From Sarcocystis neurona (taxonomy: Eukaryota; Apicomplexa; Conoidasida; Eucoccidiorida; Sarcocystidae), in NCBI GenBank assembly GCA_000727475.1, contig KL647295.1, forward strand, positions 3,747,976-3,811,975: a stretch of 64,000 nucleotides of DNA, given 5' to 3'. Below, piece after piece: positions 35,260 through 47,784 of this stretch (position 1 is its first letter; every line of letters starts with the position of its first letter). Below the pieces are notes generated by a model that saw only the letters and a list, made by a program, of their open reading frames with translations, was not told the origin of the DNA and did no database searches. Position numbers and translations under genes: made by a program.

Positions 35260-38200
35260 TACAGTGCACATACAGCAGACAAGTTGCCTACCCGAAAAAT
35301 TGCAGCACCAGCCCCTAGTCGCCGCAAGTCCCACGGGGACCAAAATTCGAAGATGCACGTTGAAAACTACTCACACGCAACGCCCACGTTCGGAATGTAC
35401 GGGAGGGGTTGGGGATGGAAAAAAACCCCCGAGTATACGATCTTGCAGAACGACAAGACACTCCCTGGCTTCGTCTGTTACGGAATAAAAGCATGCCGAG
35501 GAATAAACGGATACAGAGAGTAACATATCTTTCTTTCGTGTCCCGCGTGTGCGCAGCTGTGAAACTGTCTATAAGCTCCTCCTGGAGCAGCTGTAGAAGG
35601 GACCTACTCGTATGTGGCCACTAGTGTCGTAGACACACATGGCGTACACACTATCACAGATGTCTGTATGTGAATATGTGTTAGTTTGTGTGCACACGGA
35701 TGGAGCATAGATTTTGACGCTCAGTCTCAGGGTCAGTCAAAATAGACAGGTTTCTTCGGAAGCGGACTCATGACCACATATAACAGGGGACCATATAATA
35801 TCGCATTAAATCTTTTTTCACGTCGACATTCAGCATTCATACACGCACGTGGACACTTGTGCACAGACGTACACCCACCCACCTTAACAGCAGTAAGTCG
35901 GTGAGGGTGCTCAAAGCCATACGCATCTTTGCAGACGTTAAAAGGGGACAACGACACAGACACACGCGAGCATCCAGAGAAATCCACGTACGTGACATAC
36001 GCAGACACTTACAGACATGTATACCTATACATATGTACGTAAGTGGGTGAGATTCCTATTTCCACGCATTAACATCATGTGTATAGCTGCAGATACGTGT
36101 ACGTATATTGACTTGCTTACATGCAGCCCTCTGCGAAAGAGCCACCAGAAAGATGTGCACAGAGGGCGAAGGACGGAGCTCTCGCCTGCATCTTCTATCT
36201 CACTGTGCGTGGACGCACATGTACGTCATAGCCTTTTATATAGAGTTTGCCGGGCTGTACATTTCGATATATATGCATATAGGTGTATTTGTATGTACCT
36301 GAGCATGTAGACAAAGCGTGTCCGTAGGGCTTGCAAGAACACGTACACATCTGCGTACACGGAAGTACGCGCGTATGACTATACAAGAAAGTTGTGTGCA
36401 GAGCAAGTATATCCACCCATACACGCCGGTGCGAAGGTCATTTCGAGAGAGAGCCCTGTGTCAGTGTGTACGGCAGCAAAGCGTGAGGCGGTCACCCTCC
36501 CTGTTCCATGTGCCTTACAGCATCTGAAGGCGGAGGCAGGAGTCAGGGGGTGCTGCTGACTGTTTACGCGAGCCCATTTAGCTCTGGGAGCATTCGTGTA
36601 TACGCATGCTCTCTCTCTCCCGTTAAAATTATTGATCCGCTCCATTCTAGTCGTACTAGGAAAGCAGCAGAACCCGAATCAGGTGGCTTCGCACAGGCAT
36701 CTTCACTCTGGCAAGACTAGTTCCTGCACCTATATGTGGAAATAGAAGGCCAGACACGTATTTACCTTTTCCTGACCCGAACAGAAGTACACAATACAAG
36801 TATTTATCTGTACAGTTTACATGTATATGTTAGACGCACATTCTGCTCTGGTTCACCGGTACGGACATTTACTAGAAAAGAAAAGCAACAAACATGATAC
36901 CCCGGCCATCCCACTGCACTGCTGTGCTTTGTACCACAACAGGGGTGATTCGCGCCCACCAGTTTCGTCGAGTTTCAGCGTTGTAACATTAGTGCTTCTG
37001 TCGTGTGCAACGTACCAAAAGCACAACTGCGGTATCCCCTCTCTGTCCTGGTGGCAGCAGGCTCTCCCTTCTCTGCAGTAAGTTCTACTCTTCCGTCCCC
37101 GGTATGCGGCTGTGTCACTCACGCCCCTTTTGTTTTCTCGTGTGATCTGTCCCAGCAAATTTCAGAAGGTGATTCCCAGGACCTCTAGTCGCAGGTAATA
37201 CACAAATTTATGCATAGCTCTGGAGCTCTTTGGTACAGTTTTGACACCTTTTGTTGAAAGCCGCAGCGCATACACTACGTTAGCAGTCTTGGCATTGCTC
37301 CACTTGTCTACATGGTGCCACCCTCTTCCCTCCTTGTGCTCCACCTGCTGTTTGCATCTACCAAATACATACATTTATTTGAGAGAGCGAAAAAGACTGG
37401 CCGCCCATGGCATCCGTTACATGCACAAAAGCCGCAGCTGCTACTGAAAGTTATGCAGTCCTCGCGACTGTACAAGCAAGCGTGGTGCAGCGGCAACATC
37501 GGGGGCTGGCTGCGTTACGAGTGCTACCAGAAAGAAAACGTGTTGTCCTCCTACGCGGCGTATCCATTCTTTGTTGAGGCGAATCAGTCGTGGCAATGCA
37601 ACAAAAGAAACTGCAAGAGAAGCTGCGTCCTCCTGTAGATAAACTCCAGATCTTAACTTGAAGCATGACGCGCTCAGGCTCCTGCAGCTGTAGCCGTTCT
37701 CCTTCGCACAGTGGGAATGCTGCGTCTACGCTTCCACGGCAACGGATGTGCACAAAGCTCAGCCGGTACTTACGAGTGTATATGTGCAAAAGTGGGGCGA
37801 CACGTGGACGTTAAATGACAAGATAGCACTCCTATGTACGTGTCACCAGCTGGCCCATTACAACACACGTAGGGACACGCTGACGCAGGACGACAAGTTT
37901 TGCATTGTTACAAGATGGGGAGCACCCGAATCTGATCGAAGTATCCGAAATGTGTCAACAGTGGAAATATGTGTGCTCGCACACATCGAGAACAAGCACG
38001 CACGCGTCCATCCTGCCACCCTGTTCCTGTCTAGAAAACACCCAATGTCGTCCTGGTGAGCGTGTGCAACGATGGTGAGTGCTGCACTTCTAATCTTGTA
38101 CTAGGTCAAGGAATGGCTTTATTTTAATGTGAAAGGCCTCAAATGCCTGTACACGGCTAACGACTGCATCGTCTTCGTCCTTCTGTGTCCTGGTTTTCCG

Positions 38201-39230
38201 TCTGCAGACGGACACCACGTGGAAACAAAACGACGGTGGAAGGCCTTTGCAGGCTACACAGTAGTAGCAGAAACTGCCCCCAGAAGCAGATACGTAATCT
38301 TTCTTGTGTTCGTAGTAGCCGTTAGACCGGTGAAGCAGTTCCTGTGCAACAGTGTCAACTTCAAACGGCGTTTTAACACGAACTGGTTGTTCTTTCCTCA
38401 AAAACAAGAGAGCGGTAGACGTGTGTGAAGTACGGGCCTGTGAAGCTTCGTCCCCCGAAAGTGAAAATGTCGGGGACCCTAGTTGCTGTCAAACCTGGAA
38501 AGCTTTCTTTAACGTTGGCAAGACGGGATTTTTAACGGACGCGTGTTGCTTCTTGGTGGCGTTGAACGGCCGCCCTCTCTCAACTATGAGGGCTTCTCGC
38601 GCATACCAAAATGTTTCCCGAGCAAAGGACAGTTTTCTTTCATACAACAGAAGTGCGGTCACAAAGATGTGCTTGTGTTGTCAATGCAATTAATTTCCGG
38701 AATTCGGCAAGAAAATGGGGAAAGTGCCTTCCGTGAAGGGGCTTGAAGGAGGTCGTGTGTGCTTCACAAAGGGATTTCCGAACCGCCGCGCTAATTCTCA
38801 CGAGCAAGACGCCTGCACACGCGTGGGCGAGTTCGGCTTAACACGGTTCCCAAAACGAAGTCGGAAGTGATGAAACCCAGGAATTTCGACTAGACAGAAT
38901 ATATCACCACAATAAGGAAAGTGTCTCCGACGAAATTACAATTTATCCGCAAAATCCGGAGTTTCTCCCGAACACGAGTTCTCCGTGAAGAAGCTGCCTT
39001 CGCTCTTCTTGTCCCTCGTCATTCTCCTTTTTCCCTCTGCAACATTTGCTTTCGTCGCTGCTCTTTTCGTCTCGCGCAAGCACACGCTTGACAGGAGGGA
39101 CATGTGCGTACACAATCGATATTTCGCCTGTTGAGCTGCATCGACGTTAGTTCGTTGGCCCAGCCAACAGTAACTGTATTCTCATTTTTTTCTTACCGTG
39201 TGCTGCTACGGAGGTTTCTTCGAATTCCGG
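35260..39230. other. Second high-complexity stretch without a supportable gene
   Basis: About 4 kb lacks CAG tracts and, except for a few short CATATA pieces (35990-36320), also lacks AT microsatellites. Open frames are short and unremarkable. It resembles the 8.2-13.8 kb stretch in texture. Confidence 0.5.
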
Positions 39231-39777
39231 TATCAATTTAGTATGGTTTTCTTTGCAGCTTCGACCATCCTGCATGCTTGTGTGGCCGTCCGTTAACCGC
39301 TGTGCTACAAGCCGTCTTCTTTCTCATATTCGTGATTTCCTCTGCGCTGTGTGCTTTTTGCCTGCTTCCCGAAAATGCGAATATATGTGCATCTCGTCTC
39401 CTGGCCTTCTCTCCTAACATGTGTGTATGTGGTTGGGAACTAGGGGTGCCTTCCTCCTTCTCACATCTGCCACATATATATAAACAAACACAAATACCAA
39501 TGCCGAAACTACCTGTCTACCCTATCTTTCTGTACACTGCAGTGTAGTGCTTTTGAGTATTTCTTTGCATTCACGAGGTACATATATCTAACCCTCCGTG
39601 TATGTCTGTCTCTCTCTAGCATCTACATATTCCCCTCTTTGGCTCCACACAATAAATACAGAAACGTACTACCGTCCGCGTACGTGATTGCAATGAGGTG
39701 TCTTCTCTCTTTATTACCGTACGTACGGACGCAAACATAACTGTACTAAATCTTCTCTTTGCCGTCGGCAGGTAGGC

Positions 39778-40071
39778 CTACTCCTCCCTCTTCAACGTTG
39801 CCGTGTCCCAGACACAGACGTGTCTCTCCTCCTTGCTAGCGCGTGCCTGTTCGTGACGTGCATTTGTCTAATTTCCTCGGGAAGTTCCGTTCCTTTTTCG
39901 AGAAGACTGTCAATCGTGTCATGTCTGAGTTGTTTGGAGACGCTTCTTGTCCTCACTTTTCCTCTGGCCAGCACGTCCTCCACACATACATCTCTTGGCG
40001 GTTTACATCCTGCGCCTTTCTACCTGAAATTGTAGGTATCTGACGTCGCAGACTGCATCCAAATTCTTATC
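39778..40071 (-). CDS. Candidate 3' end of a gene, WD-like C terminus
   Basis: Two short exon-like pieces fit together. The first (40071-40024) reads DKNLDAVCDVRYLQFQ and ends at CAG|gtagaa in phase 0. The second (39867-39781, TAG at 39778-39780) follows an attag acceptor in phase 0 and ends ERHVCVWDTATLKREE. The VCVWDTATL segment resembles the end of a WD40 blade, but one blade cannot establish the family. A competing frame on the same strand (39792-39983) is also open, so this model is tentative. Confidence 0.25.
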
Positions 40072-41018
40072 CCTGCGCATAATCCCACACGAGGGCTTGA
40101 GTGTAGACAAAAGAGAGAGCGAAATAACGTGAGACAGAAAGATACAAAAACTTTTACCTGTACACACCTCCTGCACGCTCGGCATACGTGTGTATATATA
40201 TATGTGTAGAGTATTGTAGAAGCAGAGGTCGCGTCAGAATTGTCTGTAAGAAAGAGCCCGAAGAGATCTGCTTAACAAGAAAAGAGAAAAATCTTTCTGC
40301 GGCTGGTGCTCATCCCCGCTCCACGAAGAGAGACCAACTGGCGGTAGCGCCGAAGCAGCTTCTCCGCTTGAATGTATACGCACGCGTTTGTACTGCGTGT
40401 CTGTTTCTCGTTTGTGTGAATGTGCAAGTGCGGATAAATGTGCAAGTGCGGAAAAAATCGTCTTTCTCTTCTTCTTTTTCTCTCACTCTTACTGGGAGGG
40501 GCTGCTGGGAGTGCCGAGGACCGCTTTCTCGAGAAGAGGAGCAGCCTTCTTCACGTCTCTATTTTGCCGTCTTCTTCTGCACGCGAAATTTCTTCCCGCA
40601 GCTGCCTGCGCCACTCCCCTCTCACCGCAGGAACGAAATTTTTCTCTCTGTGTTTCCGTCGCTTTCTGTCCCTTCTTCTATGGATGTGTAAATCAGTCCG
40701 CGTATACATATACTCAATATACATATACGTGTGTGCTTGTAGGACTCGCAGCAAATGCACCTCTCTTTTTTCTCTCGATAAAAGTGTTTGAGTGTAGTCC
40801 GTAGGACCTTCCTGCATGCGGTATCCGTTCTTTCGTAATTTGTGGCCGTATATGTGCATATTTGAGGCGCGCAGTGTCCGAGAGAAGGGGAAAGTTCAGA
40901 CTTCTGATATACGTAGACGTCTCTAATTTTATTCGTATATCAACGGTGGGAACTCTTTTACTAGACGTGCAATGCTTGTGAATTTTCCTATCCACGTCTG
41001 ATAAAAAAGTTTGCTTAC

Positions 41019-41067
41019 ACGTCTTTTGGGACTCAAAAGGCGACAGCATATCTCCCTCTACATCTAT
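41019..41067 (-). CDS. Candidate 49-bp internal exon
   Basis: The segment reads IDVEGDMLSPFESQKT. It is bounded by an acceptor (tgtgtacag) and a good donor (gtaagc), and repeat DNA lies on both sides. It may belong to the same minus-strand gene as the exons near 42.3-42.8 kb. No family is recognised. Confidence 0.3.
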
Positions 41068-41289
41068 CTGTACACATACGTATATACACACGAGCTTTGA
41101 CTCACACAAATATGTATATGTGTGAGACGTTGTAGATGCAGAAAGAATGCGTCTTGCTCTTTACGTATACGTACATATATATAATATCAGAGTACCATGT
41201 GTATATATTGACTCACACACATACGTATATGTCTAGCATTAAAGAATAGCTGGGTGGGCATTTCTGGTTCACGGACGGGAAAGAAAACG

Positions 41290-41455
41290 ACAAGCAGAAT
41301 GTATGTACACGAATATACATATATATATATATATATGGAGAGAGTTGCGTTCTGCCGAGAAAATGAGGTACAGAACGTATGCATAGGTGAATATCTATAT
41401 CTGTATATCTATCTATCTATCTATATATGTATTTATATATATATGTATATCTGGA
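41290..41455. repeat. (TA)n and (TATC)n microsatellites
   Basis: A (TA)n run near 41318-41336 and TATCTATCTATCTATC near 41400-41425 are followed by more TATATATG units. No coding signal is seen here. Confidence 0.8.
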
Positions 41456-42264
41456 CAGTAGGCTCATCTTGTGTTGGTTTGAGACAAACCCCTCCCACGT
41501 CCTACATATCTCTCAATTTTTCTGCTGGCAGAGGCCCACGCAGTCCAGCTATTCGTCTCCTTTCTCTTCTCTTTTTCTGCAGAATAGGCAAATGTGTATA
41601 TGTGTGTGTTTGTTCGGAGAAGTGATGGGACCGGGTAACGAGAAGAAGAGCTTTTCCTTCATTTTGCCCGGGCAGCAGTTTCCCTGCTTTTCTGAGAGAT
41701 TCCACCCGTCTGACTATACATATATATATGTACTACAAGAGAAGCTGTCGCCTCTTCCCCGCATACACACACGTCGTGCCATCTTCTGCTAACAGAGATA
41801 TGTGTGGCCAGCACACATATCTGGTCTACCTTTTTCTCTCTCTTGCTATGTATGTGAACATATATTTCCATGGAAGAACATGTGTGGATCAACACCCATA
41901 CGTTTCCGTGGGTCCCTCCCTACCTGCTATACGCGGTGAGATGCTGTTGACCTCCCGCGCCTGTATTTGTCTGTCCACCTTTTTCTCTGCCCCTCTTTTC
42001 TCCGTCCTGAATATCTCTGTATGTGTGTCTAGCTGTCTCTTCCTAGCTGGCCCATCTACGGACATATTGATCACAATCACTAAAACTTTCTTCCTATCTC
42101 TGTCTCCCGTATATTTGGTTGCCATAAGTGTATCTGTCTCTCTGCTGTATCAATATACGTATACGGGTATACCTTCCTGTCTCTGTCTCTCCGTCTCCTT
42201 GTCTCTCTACATCGGTTTCTCTGCCTTTTTCTGCACAGGAGCTGGTTTCTCTCTATATAGACAC

Positions 42265-42777
42265 GTGTCCCTTTCTCGCTGTTTTTTTTGATCAGTATCT
42301 CTCCCTCGTTGTTGTAGAGTTCCCCGTGGAGCTGTGTCCGTAGAGGCAGGTATTTGGCCGACGATTCTCTGTCTGTGTGAAGCCCTCTCTGTAAGGCTGT
42401 CTACCCAGGGAAATCTTCTATCTATGTATATTATCATCTACGTACGGGGGACACACACATACATACACACATATGCATGCACATGGGTGAAGCACTGGCA
42501 GACACTAGGAGAAGCCTGGAGAGAAGACGCAGATGTGGAGGGATCTCCTTTTACGTAATTGTGCGATTAAATAGAGAGAAGTCGATCAGTAGAGGTGTAA
42601 ATTTTAGGCGCCAGCGGGAAGAACGACGACCTGGCGGAGAAAGGTGGGTGTCGCTAGCCGACACCGATGTCTCGCCCATGACGTCCACGCGCCCTTCTCT
42701 GAATATTTCGTCTTCCTCCTGCGCTCTCCCTTTCTTTCTGTCTTTCTCCGTTTGCTGCGGTGCTTCTTCGGCTGCTC
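42265..42777 (-). CDS. Two phase-matched candidate exons of an unknown gene
   Basis: Exon 42777-42631 follows a ttccgcacag acceptor and reads AAEEAPQQTEKDRKKGRAQ and onward to GRVDVMGETSVSASDTHL, ending CCAG|gtcgtc with one base left over. Exon 42372-42265 follows a cttcacacag acceptor and begins with two bases, restoring the frame, then reads RESSAKYLPLRTQLHGELYN and NEGEILIKKNSEKG before ACAC|gtgtct. Composition is mixed and charged, unlike the surrounding repeats. I do not recognise the family. The donors are weaker than in the MORN gene, so confidence is moderate at best. Confidence 0.4.
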
Positions 42778-43875
42778 CTGTGCGGAAGGCGGTGGGTCGA
42801 AGCAGAAGAAACCGCAGAAACCGCTACTGCGCGCTGGCCTCTCTTGAGAAAGTCTGTGTCTCCTGGGCTGCAGGGAAAGAGAAGGCGCAAGAAGGAAAAG
42901 ACAAAAGAGGGAAAGGGCAACTCTTCACACGTATCGAGAGAAGAAGGTCACAGTGACACACGCCGGGGAAGAGAAAAGCTCGCCGTCGTCGTCTCGCAAC
43001 ACTCAGTCCTATATATACACGTGCATATTATGTACACATACGTATATATTCGTGCATGCACCGAGGAGGGGAAGAAAGTGGAGACGGGCCTGTAAGGGAG
43101 ACAGAAAGAGAGAGACACAGAGGAAGAAAAAGAAGAAGAGAAGGACAGCAACTCATATAGATATGTGTGTGTGTGTGTGTGCGTATATATATACACGCAT
43201 ATGTATATATGTATGTAGGGAGACGGAGACAGCAAGAGAGAGGAACGAACAAGGAGGAAAACGAAAGGAAAAAGGTTGCAACTCGTACATGTACCTGTGT
43301 GTGTCTGTAGAGAGAGACGGGCATACATACATATTTATTTGCATGCAGACCGGCAGAGAGGGAGAGGAGCAGAGGGACAGCAAGAAAGAGAAAAAAAAGA
43401 GGAAGACAGCAAGTCAGACACTTCCGTGTGTACATCTGCAGACACCAGCGCGCGTACACGCGTGGATTTCTCTGTATGGGGAGACGGCGACACAGGGACC
43501 GCAGCAGTAATTCAGGAGGGGCGGAGACACACGCACACACCTGTCTCCGCCAGGCAGACGCACATACACACACATTCACGCAGCTACACTTATCTTCACG
43601 CATCTGTCTCTCTGTCTCGCTTTCCCTTTTCAAGCACTTTTACTGTATCTCTCCTTGCCTCTCACCTAAGCACAGAACAAATTCATCCGCACACATGTGT
43701 GAAGGTGTTCTCTTCCCTGCCAGTCTATCTGTCTAGTATTCCCCCTACGTTTGTCAAGACGGGTGGAACCGCGGGGAGTTTCTTCGGCAGCGGCTGCATA
43801 CGTGTGTATAGACAGGTGGATGAACATACATCTATTCACACACAGTCTACACAGAAAAAACGGGGAAGAAAGGGG

Positions 43876-44548
43876 ACACAGAGGAGCAGCAGAGGAGCAG
43901 CAGAGGAGCAGCAGAGGAGCAGCAGAGGAGCAGCAGAGGAGCAGAGAGGAGCAGCAGAGGAGCAGCANNNNNNNNNNNNNNNNNNNNNNNNNNNNNNNNN
44001 NNNNNNNNNNNNNNNNNNNNNNNNNNNNNNNNNNNNNNNNNNNNNNNNNNNNNNNNNNNNNNNNNNNNNNNNNNNNNNNNNNNNNNNNNNNNNNNNNNNN
44101 NNNNNNNNNNNNNNNNNNNNNNNNNNNNNNNNNNNNNNNNNNNNNNNNNNNNNNNNNNNNNNNNNNNNNNNNNNNNNNNNNNNNNNNNNNNNNNNNNNNN
44201 NNNNNNNNNNNNNNNNNNNNNNNNNNNNNNNNNNNNNNNNNNNNNNNNNNNNNNNNNNNNNNNNNNNNNNNNNNNNNNNNNNNNNNNNNNNNNNNNNNNN
44301 NNNNNNNNNNNNNNNNNNNNNNNNNNNNNNNNNNNNNNNNNNNNNNNNNNNNNNNNNNNNNNNNNNNNNNNNNNNNNNNNNNNNNNNNNNNNNNNNNNNN
44401 NNNNNNNNNNNNNNNNNNNNNNNNNNNNNNNNNNNNNNNNNNNNNNNNNNNNNNNNNNNNNNNNNNNNNNNNNNNNNNNNNNNNNNNNNNNNNNNNNNNN
44501 NNNNNNNNNNNNNNNNNNNNNNNNNNNNNAGGAGCAGCGGAGGAAGGG
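43876..44548. repeat. AGGAGCAGC 9-bp tandem array spanning an assembly gap
   Basis: AGGAGCAGC repeats head to tail from about 43880 to 43967, meets a run of N (43968-44529, 562 positions), and reappears at 44530. Reading frames through it are artefacts of a repeat whose unit is a multiple of three. The true array length is unknown. Confidence 0.9.
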
Positions 44549-44873
44549 GTCGTCAACGTTCGGCCGCTAGTTCGTTTTTTGCTGCGAGTTTCTGCCACTT
44601 CTTCGGTTGACACTTGTGTCGCGTCTCCCTGCGGATCTGCTGTCTCTCTGTCTGTGTCTCCGGTCCCAAAAACGTTTTACACGTGTTGCTGCAGGACCTT
44701 CACCGGCTTCTGTCCCATCTCCTGCGCTTCGCTTCCTTCTCATCTCTCCACTGTTGCCGTCTCTTCTTCTTCGTCTTCCCGTTCTCCTCCTCCGCGACGC
44801 ACAGCAGCCTGCGTCCTTGCTGCGTCTCGCTTCACGTCTTCCAAATTAACGAAGTGAAACCATCAACGAGACT
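44540..44873 (-). pseudogene. Minus-strand coding-like segment with in-frame stops
   Basis: One minus frame reads FVNLEDVKRDAARTQAAV, an acidic stretch REDEEEETATVER, a TGA, then SEAQEMGQKPVKVLQQHV, a TAA, then ADPQGDATQVSTEEVAETRS towards the gap. All three parts share a frame and have protein-like composition. Either two short introns remove the stops, or this is a decayed or mis-sequenced gene. No family is recognised. The antisense Ser/Phe-rich plus reading (44614-45039) is the alternative. Confidence 0.25.
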
Positions 44874-44879
44874 CGCGTA

Positions 44880-44965
44880 TTTCTGTCTCTCCCTCTGTCC
44901 GTCTCCCGGCCTGTCTCCGTCTCCGTCTCCCGGCCTGTCTCCGTCTCCTTCTCTCACCTCGGCAC
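44880..44965. repeat. GTCTCC-rich repeat
   Basis: GTCTCCCGGCCTGTCTCC is repeated with 27-bp spacing, and plain GTCTCC hexamers sit between. The same hexamer is frequent in the introns at 50.0-50.3 and 60.4-61.3 kb. Confidence 0.75.
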
Positions 44966-45049
44966 CCTTCCTGGCGCACAAGTTGTGTTGCGCGCACAGA
45001 CCTTCCTGCAAGCGACGTCTCTCGTATATTTCCTATTGAGAGGACCAAC

Positions 45050-45531
45050 ATACTTCTTTCAACACATATACATACACGTATGGGTCATAGAGAAGTATAC
45101 GGCACGGCATGTGCGTTTTTGTGTGTGCATGCATGTATTTGGCTGCGGTCGGATACGAAGAAGGAGGGGAAGTCTGCGGGTCGAGGGACCTCTCGCCGAA
45201 TTTTGCTTCTCTCTATACAACACAGACACCTAGAGGCGTGTGCCTGCCTTCAATTACAGCAGTCTTAGTGCTCTTCACTTCCTAAACGCGCCTTGTCTAG
45301 AATTCAAGTAGATAAGAAAGACGACACCCTCGCCAGCGGGCTTGTCTCCGTCTCCACGTACTCCTCAGTACCCCCGCAGGTTTCGTAGCAGCAGCATTCC
45401 TTCTGTCTACTAGCACACCTCTCTATAATATGCATACACCTACATATACATATATTTTGTATGCGGGGAGACACATCATCTGCATGGGTGTCTGTACATA
45501 TATGTGTGTATCTATCGGATATATGTCTGCA

Positions 45532-45562
<31 letters not shown>

Positions 45563-46000
45563 ACGTGTGTATGCGGACGGGCTTGTGTATGGGGACAGAG
45601 ACAGAGACAACACACGAAAAAGAGAGAAACATCCTCGTCAATATAATTCGATAACAATAGAATAAGCCCTTGATTGTATACTCTCTTCCTTTTCTTCTGT
45701 TTTTCTCTTCCTTCTCCTTCTCTGTATCTCTTTCTCTCTCTTTCTGTGTAAAATTACCCGTGCGTGACTTCTCTCTGTGTCGTCGTCGTCACCGCCTTTA
45801 TAAGAATAGTAGACGAAGCATTTGCGCGTCTACTTTCTTTTTTTTTGCTCTCTTCGAGTGGGGGTTTGCACGTGCGTGACGTCTCTCTCTGCAGGTCGGC
45901 GTCTATGGGTGGCTCCATGGACACCTCCTGTATACGTAGTGAAGTGGCTTTCTCTGAAGACAGACGGTTGATACGCAGCGGCATTTGTACGTATCACTTC
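45050..46000. other. Unassigned, TG-repeat and unique sequence
   Basis: Contains a (TG)n run (45532-45560) and CT-rich blocks. A minus-strand segment at 45754-45984 reads EVSMEPPIDADLQRETS after a tatacag and could be an exon, but no neighbour confirms it. Confidence 0.3.
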
Positions 46001-46072
46001 CTAGACTTTCCTGAAATTAAAAGTAGATGCGTGTAGACCCGAGGCTTTGCGTGAACGTTCGTCTTCGCTGCG

Positions 46073-47784
46073 ATGGCAACTCGGGCACAGAAGCAGCAGC
46101 GAAGACGCACTGCTGCTGCTGCTGCCGACAGGACGGGCTGCGAGCAGCACTGCTTCCGCAGTTTCCCTCCTGCCCTCTGGTTGCCCGTTGGCCGCGTGCC
46201 TCTCTCCGTTTCTCTTGAAGAAGTTTCTGCCGCGGGGCTCGACGTGGCTGCTTTTCTTCGGCTGCTCTTCTCCGCGACCTCCTTGTCGAATCGGCGACGT
46301 GCACCCCACTCGCCGGTCGGCCGCGCGGAAGACCGGAGGGAAGCAGCAGCGACAGCAGCAGCACGACGCAACACGGGAAAGACAGAAGGGGGCGGCGTCA
46401 CTTCTTTTTCTCAACGCGACGGCTCCTCACTCCCAGCAGCAGGAACCGCAGCAGCAAACAAAAAGGGAGGAGGTGCACAAGTCGTGCCCTCGGCAGGAGC
46501 AGACGAGACACCAGGAGCAGCAGCATGTCCAGGGTTACAAGCGTCAGGAGGAGCAGGAGAAAGGAAAGCAGGTGGAGAAACAGGAACAGGAGAAGTGACA
46601 GCGGCCAGAACAGTGTATGCCGAGGCCTCGTCACCAGAAGAAGCAGCAGCAGCAAACACGGCTGCAGCACGAGCTCAGCATGGAGGAGGACGACGAGGAG
46701 CAGCAGCAGCAGCGTCCGAAGTGGCAGCGGCGGGGACCGCAGCACACCAAGCAGGAGCAGCAGAGTACGGAGCAGCAGCAGATGCAATCGTTGATGTGGA
46801 CGCAGCAGCGGGGGCGGACGCCACGGGGAAAGGAGCACCGGCAGGGGACGCAGGAGTATTCTGCCCGGTACCTGGAGGACGCTGGCTGTCCGACCTGCTG
46901 CTGCAGGCTTCGCGTTGCTCCTGCATTTCTCTTCCCTGTGGAGACCTCGACGCACCAGAGAATGAAGAAGAAGGAAAATCAGCTGCTGGCAATTCTGCTG
47001 AGGCCTTGTGCACTCCTGCTGCTGTGCCAGACGCTGCTGCTGCTGCTGTTCGAGTCCCGGTGCCCGATGGTGCTGCTTCTGGTCTGTCTTTTTCATCGAT
47101 CAGGTGTGCTGCTGCTTATTCTTCTTCTTCCTTTTCTTGTTCTTTTGCGTCGCAGTCTGTTTGTTCTATCCCCTCCTTTTCTTCCTGGGGTCCTTCAGCG
47201 GCTTCTCCGATCTCTGTCTCAGGAGGCGGCAGCGATGTTTCTGCATGCGGTGGGAGTGGGGATGGCGCCGCTGCTGCTCGTGCTCCTGCTCGCGCTGCAG
47301 TAGCAGACGACAGCAGCTTCTCTCCCCCAACTTCCTCTGTGGCTGGCTGCTTCTCCATTCTCGTCTCTCTCTGCCGAAACGCACCCCACAGCAGCAGCAG
47401 CGACGCCGTCGCCGGGGACTGCAGTGAGCGTGGCTGCCACTTGCCAACGGCCAAGAGCAGCAGCAACAACACGAGCGCCAACAGCAGCGCCGGAAGGACG
47501 GAAAGCAGCTGTCTCTGCGGCGTCGGACGTAGCAGCTGTTGCGACAGGAGTGGCAGCCACTGCAGGAGAAGCAGCAGCAGCAGAAATGCCGAGCCTTGCT
47601 GTCGAGGAAGCAGCAAGCAAGAACGCACCAGTCCCCCAGGGCGGTGGGATGCATGTGTAGAGTCCTGCTGCTACCTGCCGGCGGCTCGTCAACCAAGTAC
47701 CGATCACCAGAAGCAACAGCAGGGACAAGTTTTGTCCTCCTGTGACCGTCTGCAAATTGTCTTCCTCGTCTGGGCCAACCTCAG
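46073..47784 (+). CDS. Candidate 5' exon, possibly of the SNF2/F-box gene
   Basis: An ATG at 46073 in a fair context (gctgcgATGG) opens 570 codons ending at a good donor, CTCAG|gtatga (47784/47785). Its start, with PALWLPVGRVPLSVSLEEV and GLDVAAFLRLLFSATSL, looks like folded protein. The rest is Ala/Ser-rich with CAG-derived runs. If it is the first exon of the large plus-strand gene it would splice across about 3.3 kb. Against this, the minus strand over 47.75-47.86 kb reads SDVEEQNATLRREAEDEVF after a ctgcag acceptor, so a minus-strand gene could own this region instead. Because CAG tracts suppress stops in all frames, length alone is weak evidence. Confidence 0.33.

Noticed and set aside
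37470..37560. A-box-like TGGTGCAGCGG
   Set aside because: No B box follows at the right distance; no tRNA fold was found.
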